Assembly: GCF_019355395.1 (NCBI RefSeq)
Contig: NZ_CP048829.1
Location: 930,001 to 994,000 of the forward strand
Reading direction: 5' to 3'
Length of the DNA: 64,000 nucleotides
Source of the DNA: Chordicoccus furentiruminis
Lineage (GTDB): Bacteria > Bacillota > Clostridia > Lachnospirales > Lachnospiraceae
This document shows positions 1 through 7,286 of this stretch, in pieces (the first letter of the stretch is position 1; the number at the start of each line of letters is the position of its first letter). The translations under genes were made by a program, and so were the position numbers. The notes beneath the pieces are model-generated. The model was not told where the DNA came from. It saw only the letters and a list, made by a program, of their open reading frames with translations, and did no database searches.

Positions 1-763
1 CAGGCTGGCGTGCCGTCTGCTTCATCAGCGCATGCTCCATACGGTAGCTGTTTCCTTCGAAGAGGAGCAGATGCCCGTGATGGACAAGACGGTCAATCAT
101 CGCCGCGGCCATCTGGTCATCAGTAAATATGCTGCCCCATTTAGAGAATTCCAGATTGGTAGTAAGAATGAGGCTTTTGCTCTCATAACTGTCTGATATT
201 ACGCGGAACAGGAGCTGGGATCCGTCACGGTCTACCGGGACATATCCCCACTCATCCAGAATTAGCAGATCAAGGGAGTTCAGATCACTGCGGAGCCTCT
301 CGAGCGTTCCATTCTTCCTGGCCTCTGCCAGTTTCAGGACAAGTTCCGTCACTGTATAAAAGCGCACCTTGTATCCTTTCCGGCAGGCATTCACGCCGGC
401 GGCGATCGCCATATGGGTCTTGCCAACACCTACGGGCCCATAAAGGACAAGGTTATGCTTATGCTCTATGAAACGGACAGCTTCCAGATCTTCTTTGGAT
501 AGCGCCGGCGGAAGTTTTACACAGCGGTATTCATATCCGTCGAACGTTTTATAAACCGGGAACCGGGCGCGTTTGACCAGACGTTCGCGCTTGTTCTCGT
601 CCCTGCGGACAACTTCTTTTCGGAGGGCAGCCGCAAGATATTCGATCTGCTTCGGCGTGCCGTCTTCCTTGATGAACTCCGGGATCGCGGAAGTAAGAAA
701 CAGGGACTTGCAACAGGCTTGTATGCTTTCTTCCATCTCAGTTCTGGCGATTGCCGTGATCAT
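1..763 (-). CDS. istB: IstB-like ATP-binding helper protein of IS21 transposition (partial, runs off left edge)
   Basis: Translating the minus strand from the ATG at 763-761 gives an open frame to the window edge (about 254 residues). It begins MITAIARTEM and contains the Walker A loop GPVGVGKTH and the Walker B-like LLILDEWG, typical of the DnaA/DnaC-like AAA+ ATPase IstB. IstB forms oligomers that remodel target DNA and stimulate the IstA transposase. The start overlaps the istA stop as ATGA, and AAGGAGG lies 8 nt upstream inside istA, so the two are translationally coupled. The C-terminus is outside the window; nothing visible suggests a defect. Confidence 0.95.
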   Translation of the reverse strand, partial: MITAIARTEMEESIQACCKSLFLTSAIPEFIKEDGTPKQIEYLAAALRKEVVRRDENKRERLVKRARFPVYKTFDGYEYRCVKLPPALSKEDLEAVRFIEHKHNLVLYGPVGVGKTHMAIAAGVNACRKGYKVRFYTVTELVLKLAEARKNGTLERLRSDLNSLDLLILDEWGYVPVDRDGSQLLFRVISDSYESKSLILTTNLEFSKWGSIFTDDQMAAAMIDRLVHHGHLLLFEGNSYRMEHALMKQTARQP

Positions 764-2235
764 GATGCCGCCTCCTTGTCTGTGGCCTGGTTGGGCAGAA
801 AGGCCTGGTCATAAACAACAAGTGACGGGCCGGGTTCCGGCGGAGTATCAATGCCGTATCCGGTGATACGCGCCGCGAGAATGGCGGTATCCGACTTGTT
901 GACACTGTTGCCTTTGATGGCGAGCTCCAGCGCGTTTACAGCTGCCTCATAGCCGTACTGTTTTGACAGGCTGCTTAGCATCCGGATACAGGATTTGCGC
1001 CCTGCACGGGGCTGGCTGTCAACGTACTCCCGGATCAGTTCCGGTGCGTCCTTCCGAAATCCGCTGTTCGGCCAGGCACCGATATTCTTTGAGAGCATCT
1101 CAAGCGATGTACTGTAATCCGTAAGATCGGTACGTTTTTCCCCATATTGACGCCTGTGGCGGACCAGAAGACCGCCGTTTGGTTCCAGGATGTCTATGTA
1201 ATGGGCGCGGATGCCGACCATGACCTTCTGGTTGTGGTTTTCGGGCTTGGTGGAGTAAAAATGTCTGCCATCAAGGCAGATCTTTCCATATCCGTCGGCC
1301 TTGCAGGTCTCATACCGGCATACATTGAACGGTTTTGCCGGAAGCGGGAGGAAATGCTTCTTATCTTCTTCAAAGAGCTCTGATATCGTAGTGCCCTTCT
1401 TATAGTGGGCTTCTGCCGCTTTCTTTGCATGCTGGCCAAGAAGGCCGCGGTTGAACTCTTCGATGTCGTGGTATGTGGGAACAGGAACAAACAGGTTCCG
1501 CCGGCTTGTACCTACTTTATTCTCGACGTTGCCCTTCTCGTATCCGGCATGCGGATTGCAGAACCGGATACGGAACCCGTAATGGGCACGGAACCGGGCA
1601 AACAGCTCGGTCTCATGGATCTTATCCATGACCCTGCGGCCAACGCCGGTTGCGTTGTCGAACACAAGAAGCGAAGGGACACCCCCAATGTAGTTGAAGA
1701 TATCCTGAAGCCCCTGGCAGACGCATTCGGCAGTTTCGCCCCGAAATACCTGGTTATATCCGTCGTTGCTGAATGGGAAGGATACGGTAAGGTATTTCCG
1801 GCGGACGCATTCGGTATCCTCATTGAAATCCGCCTCTCCGAAGTCAACCTGTGCGCAGCCGGGCTCCCAGACGAGTTCTTGTGTTCCTTTGGTTTGGATA
1901 TCGGTCCGGATTCTGTGCACGAATTTCTGGACAGAATCATAGCTTCCGGTAAAACCGTATTCCTCCTGCAGGCGTTCGTGGATGCGCTTGGCAGTATGCC
2001 GCTGCTTGGACCAGTGTTTCTGGTCCTCCTCAAGCCATTCCGTGATGATATCAATGTACGGCGTGACGATGGATGTTCTGGATTTCGCCACAGGCGGCTC
2101 CGGTGAGAAGTCGTCTTGTTCAAGGTATTTACGGATCGTCTTGCGATCCTTTCCTGTGAGGGATGATATTTTGGAAATCCCATATCCCTTTCGGCTCAAA
2201 TCTCTGATATCATTGATTTGGGACATAGTCAGCAT
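760..2235 (-). CDS. istA: IS21-family transposase IstA
   Basis: 491 aa. An N-terminal helix-turn-helix (residues about 5-45, ISKISSLTGKDRKTIRKYL) is followed by an rve-type integrase core. The DDE residues are visible as D131 in VDFGEAD, D193 in LLVFDNATGVG and E238 in GNVENKVG. The gene catalyses cut-and-paste transposition together with IstB. AAGGAGG precedes the ATG at a normal distance. Length and motifs are complete, so the element is probably still active. The antisense frames over this gene are shadows. Confidence 0.97.
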   Translation of the reverse strand: MLTMSQINDIRDLSRKGYGISKISSLTGKDRKTIRKYLEQDDFSPEPPVAKSRTSIVTPYIDIITEWLEEDQKHWSKQRHTAKRIHERLQEEYGFTGSYDSVQKFVHRIRTDIQTKGTQELVWEPGCAQVDFGEADFNEDTECVRRKYLTVSFPFSNDGYNQVFRGETAECVCQGLQDIFNYIGGVPSLLVFDNATGVGRRVMDKIHETELFARFRAHYGFRIRFCNPHAGYEKGNVENKVGTSRRNLFVPVPTYHDIEEFNRGLLGQHAKKAAEAHYKKGTTISELFEEDKKHFLPLPAKPFNVCRYETCKADGYGKICLDGRHFYSTKPENHNQKVMVGIRAHYIDILEPNGGLLVRHRRQYGEKRTDLTDYSTSLEMLSKNIGAWPNSGFRKDAPELIREYVDSQPRAGRKSCIRMLSSLSKQYGYEAAVNALELAIKGNSVNKSDTAILAARITGYGIDTPPEPGPSLVVYDQAFLPNQATDKEAAS

Positions 2236-2280
2236 CTTCCTTTCCTCCTTTGCCTTTGGTCGTGCTTAGACAAAGGATAA

Positions 2281-3054
2281 ATGATTGGTTTGTTTGCTAC
2301 AACATGTCCCTTTCCGATTTCGGGGATTTCCCCTTCTGAAACTGGGGAATTTTGTTTCCGATTCCGGGTACTTTTATTTTACGCTACACACCCGCACCAA
2401 AGATCTGTATATGTCGATGTCGAGGACTTACAGGCTGCCATTACCGAAGGAATCCATAGCTGTTTTAACAGGAATAAAGACAAGATATTCACATTTCTCC
2501 CTGAATACCTTGGCACATACATTGATCTCGTCACAGCGAGCAATAAGCTTCCATCTGGAACCCCTTCCTCATCATTGGCTACAACTGTAAAGAGGGCGAC
2601 GACTAGCCACAAGAAAGCCCGGACAATTCGGTCTGTAGATGACATTCTCGCCAGCATGTCAAAAATTACAGATACAGAAAAAGATGCTGTAACTAAGCAA
2701 AGAGTCGGCCAAGGATATTTTAAGGAATTATTGCTGAACAAGTATTCATGCAAATGTGCTCTATGCTCTATTTCAACAAAGAGCATGCTTGTCGCAAGTC
2801 ATATTAAGGAATGGTCTGTTGCAAGCAATACGGAAAAATTAGATGAAAACAATGGCCTGCTGCTCTGCGCTCATCACGATGCGCTGTTCGACAAGCACCT
2901 GATTTCTTTTGACTCATCAGGGGATGTCATAGTATCTCCGACCTTGTCTGCGTCAGAGCAAACGCAGCTTGGAATTCCATCAATTCCGAAAATCACAATG
3001 ACGCCCGCTATGGACGTATATATGGCATACCACAGAGCGCATCTGAAAAAGTAG
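2281..3054 (+). CDS. HNH endonuclease, 5'-truncated by the IS21 element
   Basis: An open frame of 257 aa whose first ~37 codons are IS21 end sequence; host-derived coding starts near 2392. The C-terminal half has an HNH fold signature: CxxC in CALCS, LVASHIKEW, then NGLLLCAHHDALFDKHLISFD. This matches HNH_2-type nucleases found in restriction systems. The region upstream of about residue 110 is not recognisable. No ribosome binding site serves the ATG at 2281, and base composition is more A+T-rich than the flanking genes, suggesting transfer. The native N-terminus would lie on the other side of the IS, outside the window. Probably non-functional. Confidence 0.7.
   Translation: MIGLFATTCPFPISGISPSETGEFCFRFRVLLFYATHPHQRSVYVDVEDLQAAITEGIHSCFNRNKDKIFTFLPEYLGTYIDLVTASNKLPSGTPSSSLATTVKRATTSHKKARTIRSVDDILASMSKITDTEKDAVTKQRVGQGYFKELLLNKYSCKCALCSISTKSMLVASHIKEWSVASNTEKLDENNGLLLCAHHDALFDKHLISFDSSGDVIVSPTLSASEQTQLGIPSIPKITMTPAMDVYMAYHRAHLKK
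2311..2368. repeat. Terminal repeats of the IS21 element
   Basis: TTTCCGATTTCGGG (2311-2324) is repeated as TTTCCGATTCCGGG (2355-2368), 44 bp apart. A short palindrome GGGGATTTCCCC (2322-2333) lies in between. IS21 elements carry several short transposase-binding repeats near each end, and these fit that pattern. The binding role is inferred. Confidence 0.6.
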
Positions 3055-3074
3055 AAAGAGGAGGCCTCTATTTC

Positions 3075-3335
3075 GTGGACATCTTACCAAGTAAATCAGA
3101 ACTCGCAAAAGTCATATTGCAGGTGATGGAAAAATCTCCCGATCCGATATCCGTTACGGTGATGAACGAAAAAGTGGCAAAAGAATTGAACCTCTCCGAC
3201 GATCTTCTGCAAATCGAGGAGATGAACGGTACAGATACTGAATTCAATTACCGCATGCGCTGGGCCCGCACGGAATTAAAGAATAAAGGGCGTATCACGA
3301 ATCCATCGAGAGGAGTTTGGGAACTCACCAGCTGA
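3075..3335 (+). CDS. Mrr-type N-terminal winged-helix protein (orphan or truncated)
   Basis: 86 aa from a GTG start, with AGAGGAGG 8-10 nt upstream. The end of the protein (RMRWARTELKNKGRITNPSRGVWELTS) is the classic close of the Mrr N-terminal winged-helix domain, which normally precedes a restriction nuclease domain. Here the frame stops right after it and no nuclease domain follows; a terminator does. It lies 20 bp after the HNH fragment and shares its low G+C, so both are probably remnants of one restriction locus. It could also be a stand-alone DNA-binding subunit. Confidence 0.65.
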   Translation: MDILPSKSELAKVILQVMEKSPDPISVTVMNEKVAKELNLSDDLLQIEEMNGTDTEFNYRMRWARTELKNKGRITNPSRGVWELTS

Positions 3336-3369
3336 GGACTGAGCCATTACTGCCGGCAATGATTGTGAA

Positions 3370-3408
3370 GCGAGCCTTAAGGGACATTCTCCCTCAAGGC
3401 TCGCTTTT
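3370..3408 (+). terminator. Intrinsic terminator after the Mrr-domain gene
   Basis: GCGAGCCTTAAGGGA (3370-3384) pairs with TCCCTCAAGGCTCGC (3390-3404), with one mismatch and a 5-nt loop. TTTT follows. It separates the restriction remnant from the convergent rlmD gene. Confidence 0.85.
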
Positions 3409-3421
3409 CCGTTGTTGTTAT

Positions 3422-4912
3422 TCAGCCTTTGTTCGTCATCTTCCTGTACTCATCCATGTCGAGGCTGACGTCCACATAGGAATCCGCCTTTACATTTCGG
3501 TGGGTCAAGAGTACTACCGTCTCGACATGGCTGGTCATCCCAAAAAGATCAACCGGCTGGACCGACCGGAGCTCATAGGCATTCCCGCTCTTTTCGACAA
3601 GGAACCGGAGGTCACGCGAAAGCGTCGCCGGGTCACAGCTCACGTAGACGATGCGGGTCGGAGCGAGCACAAGGACCGCCTGAAGGAGCTTCGGATCGCA
3701 GCCTCGGCGCGGCGGGTCGAGCACGACGACGTCCGGCCGCGGGCAGGGAACGCCCTCCGCGAAGCTGCCGCGCGCCACAAGCTCCTCGGCGGCTCCGGTG
3801 AAGAAGAACGCGTTGTGAATGCCGTTGGCGGCTGCATTCTCTTTCGCGTCCCGGATCGCGTCGGGTACGATCTCCACGCCGTACACTTCCTTCGCGTTCC
3901 GCGCCAGAAAGAGCGAGATCGTGCCGATGCCGCAGTACAGGTCGTACACGATTTCCCGTCCGGTCAGCTGCGCCGCCTCCAGCGCCTTCCGATAGAGGAC
4001 TTCCGTCTGTTCCGGATTGACCTGATAGAACGACCGGGGCGAGATACGGAAAGTCAGGCCGCCGAGCGTATCCCGGAGCCACGGGTCGCCGTACAGCGGA
4101 CGGACCGTCGGCCCGAGAATCGTGTTGCCCCGGGTCCGGTTCTCATTCAGCGAGACGGAGACAACGCCGCGCAGCGCCGTCAGGGCGCGGACAAGATCCT
4201 CTTCATGGGGAATCCGGTCACCGTTCACGATCAGGCAGACAAGACGCTGTCCGCTCCGGTTCCGGCGGATCAGAATATGACGGATGAGGCCTTTACCGGC
4301 GGCCTCGTCATAGGGGGCCACACGAAAGCGCTTCATCCAGCGGAGGATGGCGTCGTTCACCTTCTGGTTTTCCGGGTCGGTCAGCAGACAGTCGCCGACA
4401 GGGATCAGCCGGTGGCTGCGCGGCGCGTAGAATCCGGCGGCTGGCTCGGGCGCGCCGCCCGGCCCGGCCGCCAGTCCTACGGGATACTGGGCCTTGTTGC
4501 GGTATCGGTACGGCTCCTTCATACCGAGCACCGGCCGCACCGGCGGATCGGTGAAACCGCCGATCCGCTCCAGCACATTCCGGACGTACTGTTCCTTCCA
4601 TCGGAGCTGAGCGTCGTAGGCGTACTCCTGCAGGGTGCAGCCGCCGCACCGGCGGGCGTACGGGCAGGCGGCGGGCACGCGGTCCGGCGACGGCGTCAGA
4701 ATCTGCTGCACCGCGGCATAGGCGTAAGTCTTCTTCGGGCGCGTGATTACAGCGCGCACGCGATCACCGATGACTGCGTGTTTCACAAAGAGGGTATAGC
4801 CGCCGGAACGGCCTATACCCTCTTCACCGGGATCGGCCGCAAGGTGGCCGATCCCGTCTCCTTCTTTTGTAAAATCCATGATCGCCACATCGGCGATGTC
4901 ATTTTTCTTCAT
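3422..4912 (-). CDS. rlmD: 23S rRNA (uracil-5)-methyltransferase, RlmD/RlmCD family
   Basis: 496 aa. An N-terminal TRAM RNA-binding domain (about 1-65) is followed by an iron-sulfur cluster site with C83, C89, C92 and C175, then a Rossmann methyltransferase domain. The SAM loop is VYDLYCGIGTISL (323-335), DPPRRG lies at 399-404, and the catalytic nucleophile is C426 in YVSCDPATLSRD. These mark the TrmA/RumA family that makes m5U in 23S rRNA. Gram-positive members often modify both U747 and U1939; which sites apply here cannot be read. The start overlaps the yhaM stop as ATGA. Confidence 0.93.
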   Translation of the reverse strand: MKKNDIADVAIMDFTKEGDGIGHLAADPGEEGIGRSGGYTLFVKHAVIGDRVRAVITRPKKTYAYAAVQQILTPSPDRVPAACPYARRCGGCTLQEYAYDAQLRWKEQYVRNVLERIGGFTDPPVRPVLGMKEPYRYRNKAQYPVGLAAGPGGAPEPAAGFYAPRSHRLIPVGDCLLTDPENQKVNDAILRWMKRFRVAPYDEAAGKGLIRHILIRRNRSGQRLVCLIVNGDRIPHEEDLVRALTALRGVVSVSLNENRTRGNTILGPTVRPLYGDPWLRDTLGGLTFRISPRSFYQVNPEQTEVLYRKALEAAQLTGREIVYDLYCGIGTISLFLARNAKEVYGVEIVPDAIRDAKENAAANGIHNAFFFTGAAEELVARGSFAEGVPCPRPDVVVLDPPRRGCDPKLLQAVLVLAPTRIVYVSCDPATLSRDLRFLVEKSGNAYELRSVQPVDLFGMTSHVETVVLLTHRNVKADSYVDVSLDMDEYRKMTNKG

Positions 4913-5862
4913 GATTCCACTTCATCCGTCTTTCTGAGATTGGATTCGAAGAAGCGGTTGTAGCCGAGCCAGGCATCGCCGGCGGATGCATTCTCCAGCG
5001 CCTCGGCCATCGTCTCCAGCTTCGCGTCCATATTGTCGGCGAGATTGAGGGCCAGCGCCTCGATGAGGGCCGGCTTCTTCGGTGACCCGTACTCGTACTC
5101 GCCGTGATGGGCGAGGATGCAGTGCTTGAGCTCCGTCTCCAGCAGCGGCGGGAAGCCTTCGATCCGCGACGCGTGATCATGGATCATCTCCGCGCCGATG
5201 GTGATGTGCCCGAGCATCTGACCGTCGTCCGTATACTCGTTGGTCGGGAACAGGGAGAGCTCCTTCGTCTTGCCGATGTCGTGAAGAATCGCCGAGGTGA
5301 TCAGAAGGTCCCGGTTGACCGCCGGGTAATGGTCCGCGATGTAGGCGCTGATCCGGGTCACGGCAAGCGTATGCTCAAGCAGTCCGCCCACGAAGCTGTG
5401 ATGAACGGTCTTGGCCGCCGAGTGCTTCGTGAAGGAGACCGCAAACGCGTCGTCCTCGATGAAGAAGCTGCGCAGCAGGCGGGAGAGCCAGGGGTTCTTC
5501 ACACTCCCCGCGAACGTCATCAGCTCCTGATACATCATTTTCGTGTTCTGCTTCGTCACCGGGAGATAGTCGGCGGGAATGTACTCGCCTTCGCCCGCCT
5601 TCCGGACCTGCTTGAGGGACGCCTGAAGCGCGCCGTTAAAGGAGCTGACCGTACCCGCGACATAGATGTAGTCGAGCGGCTCGAACTCGCCGATAGCGTC
5701 GGAGTTCGGCTCCCATATCTTCGCGTCCAGCTGGCCGGTGCGGTCCTGAAGGATAACATTCTCGTAATTCCGGCCGTTTTTCGTGACGGCTGACTGCTTG
5801 TATTTGCAGAGATAGACGTCCTGAATCCGTCCGCCCTCATGCAGCTCGCTGATGAATTTCAA
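4909..5862 (-). CDS. yhaM: 3'-5' exoribonuclease YhaM family (OB fold plus HD domain)
   Basis: 317 aa. An N-terminal OB-fold nucleic-acid-binding domain (about 15-90, with DRTGQLDAKIWEP) precedes an HD metal-dependent domain. The metal ligands are visible in LLEHTLAV, AILHDIGKT and HCILAHHGEYEYGSP. YhaM trims 3' ends of RNA and DNA and acts in mRNA turnover in Firmicutes. It overlaps htrA by 4 bp upstream and rlmD by 4 bp downstream, forming a three-gene operon. Length matches the family. Confidence 0.92.
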   Translation of the reverse strand: MKFISELHEGGRIQDVYLCKYKQSAVTKNGRNYENVILQDRTGQLDAKIWEPNSDAIGEFEPLDYIYVAGTVSSFNGALQASLKQVRKAGEGEYIPADYLPVTKQNTKMMYQELMTFAGSVKNPWLSRLLRSFFIEDDAFAVSFTKHSAAKTVHHSFVGGLLEHTLAVTRISAYIADHYPAVNRDLLITSAILHDIGKTKELSLFPTNEYTDDGQMLGHITIGAEMIHDHASRIEGFPPLLETELKHCILAHHGEYEYGSPKKPALIEALALNLADNMDAKLETMAEALENASAGDAWLGYNRFFESNLRKTDEVES

Positions 5863-7106
5863 TGGTTCTCTCCTATCTTAATGGTGAAGGTAAACGGAAC
5901 ATAGCCGTCGACTCCGCGCCGCAGCACCCGGGCTTTCACCGCATCACCCGCGCTGTGCCGCAGGATGCTGTCCCGGATCTGCGCCATGCTTCGCACGTCC
6001 GCTCCGTCGAATGCCGTGATCACATCGCCTTTCGCGATGCCCGCCTCCAGCGCCGGCGAGTCGGACTCCACCGAGCGCACAAAAACGCCCTCCGGTACGC
6101 CGACCGTCTCCGACACGTCCCGTGTGACGCTTTCTCCGGTGATCCCCGTGTATCCGACCGGCTCGTTGTCCGTCAGTTTCCGGATCGTGTCGATGAGGTC
6201 CGCCATCCGGACCGCCGTCACGACCTGCACGCCTTCCGCTGTATATTTTCGGGAAATGCATCCGACGATCTGACCGTCCCGGTCAGCCAGCACACCGCTG
6301 CTGTCGCCGCTGCCGATGATGCTGGTTACATAGAGCCGGTACTCTCCGTCCACCGCCTGCGCGTCTGCCGTGACGGATGTGAGCTCGCCGAACGCGACAG
6401 AATCACTATACCCTAACGGACTTCCGATTGCAACGATCGAATCCCCGCTCGCCAGCGCGTCCGATACGGACAGCTCCGCCGTCACCAGATTCCGCCGCGT
6501 TGCCGCCTTCAGGTCCTTCTTCTTCACTTCGATCACGGCAAGATCCGTCGGCCCGCAGCTGCGGATCCTCCCGGCTTTCGCCATCCGGCCATCCCGGAAG
6601 GTGACGTAGACGGTATGCATTCCCTTCACAATGTCCCGGTCCGTCAGAATCCGGACGGCGTCATCCGTCTGGGCGACGATGAGTCCGCTGGTGTTCCGGT
6701 CCGTCTCATGATTCACGCTGAACCAGTCCTCGGCCGTCTTCAGCGCGGTCACTCTGACCACTGACCGCTGCGCCTTTTCAGCGGCCTTCGTCAGCCGTTC
6801 GGTCCGGACGGATGGAAGCACGGAACTTCCGAGGCAGTTTTCCGCCGTTGTTCCGTCCGACTCTGTGCCGGAAGCGCATCCCGCGCATAACGCCGATCCT
6901 CCGTTCCTCACACAGAGATTCCCGCTGTTTCCTCCGCCGGGGCCGCCCGCCGTATTTTCGAAGACCCGGGAAACCGCAAGACCGAACAGAAAGCCCGCGA
7001 GGACAAGCAGAACCGCTGAAACCGTCAGCATTCTTTTTCCCGTCGAATGGCGGACCGTCTCCGTGAGAAATGCATAAGAATCATCCTGCGGATCAGGCTT
7101 TCCCAT
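5859..7106 (-). CDS. HtrA/DegP-like membrane-anchored protein with PDZ domain, catalytic His apparently lost
   Basis: 415 aa from the ATG at 7106, chosen because GGGAGAG lies just upstream; a GTG at 7178 has no such site. One membrane helix (about 26-45), then a short Cys-containing segment (C65, C74, C77, C91), a trypsin-like domain (about 110-310) and a PDZ domain (about 320-410). Against HtrA proteases the Asp (D188 in PTDLAVIEV) and Ser (S269 in GDSSG) are present. The usual TNxHVV is LTDRDIV, putting Asp158 where the catalytic His belongs. It may be a pseudoprotease that binds peptides through its PDZ domain. Likely acts outside the cytoplasmic membrane. Confidence 0.85.
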   Translation of the reverse strand: MGKPDPQDDSYAFLTETVRHSTGKRMLTVSAVLLVLAGFLFGLAVSRVFENTAGGPGGGNSGNLCVRNGGSALCAGCASGTESDGTTAENCLGSSVLPSVRTERLTKAAEKAQRSVVRVTALKTAEDWFSVNHETDRNTSGLIVAQTDDAVRILTDRDIVKGMHTVYVTFRDGRMAKAGRIRSCGPTDLAVIEVKKKDLKAATRRNLVTAELSVSDALASGDSIVAIGSPLGYSDSVAFGELTSVTADAQAVDGEYRLYVTSIIGSGDSSGVLADRDGQIVGCISRKYTAEGVQVVTAVRMADLIDTIRKLTDNEPVGYTGITGESVTRDVSETVGVPEGVFVRSVESDSPALEAGIAKGDVITAFDGADVRSMAQIRDSILRHSAGDAVKARVLRRGVDGYVPFTFTIKIGENH

Positions 7107-7286
7107 TCTCTCTCCCTTCGTCTTCTTCTCCCGTTCCGCGCCGTCCGGACTGTCTCTTGCGGCGGCGCATATGTTCACCCTGAAGTTATTATTTTAGAAC
7201 GGAATTGCCGATTACATATGAACAAACGATGACTTTATTACGAAGATTCTCTTTCCGGCCGATGCTGAAACGTGTATGATAGGCGT

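Larger units (their letters stand above)
1..2391 (-). mobile_element. IS21-family insertion sequence, left part cut by the window edge
   Basis: The two-gene istA-istB organisation, with an ATGA overlap, defines an IS21-family element read on the minus strand. Its upstream (istA-side) end lies to the right, between 2236 and about 2391. That stretch holds repeated TTTCCGATTYCGGG motifs, and the minus strand there begins TGTGTAGCG, a plausible TG end. The other end and the target duplication lie beyond position 1, so the exact boundaries are inferred. The element has inserted into or beside an HNH nuclease gene. Confidence 0.85.

Noticed and set aside
3317-4963. Long plus-strand open frame of 548 codons over rlmD
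   Set aside because: It is antisense to a complete rlmD with all family motifs; the translation is Arg/His/Asp-rich with no domain, typical of G+C-rich shadow frames.
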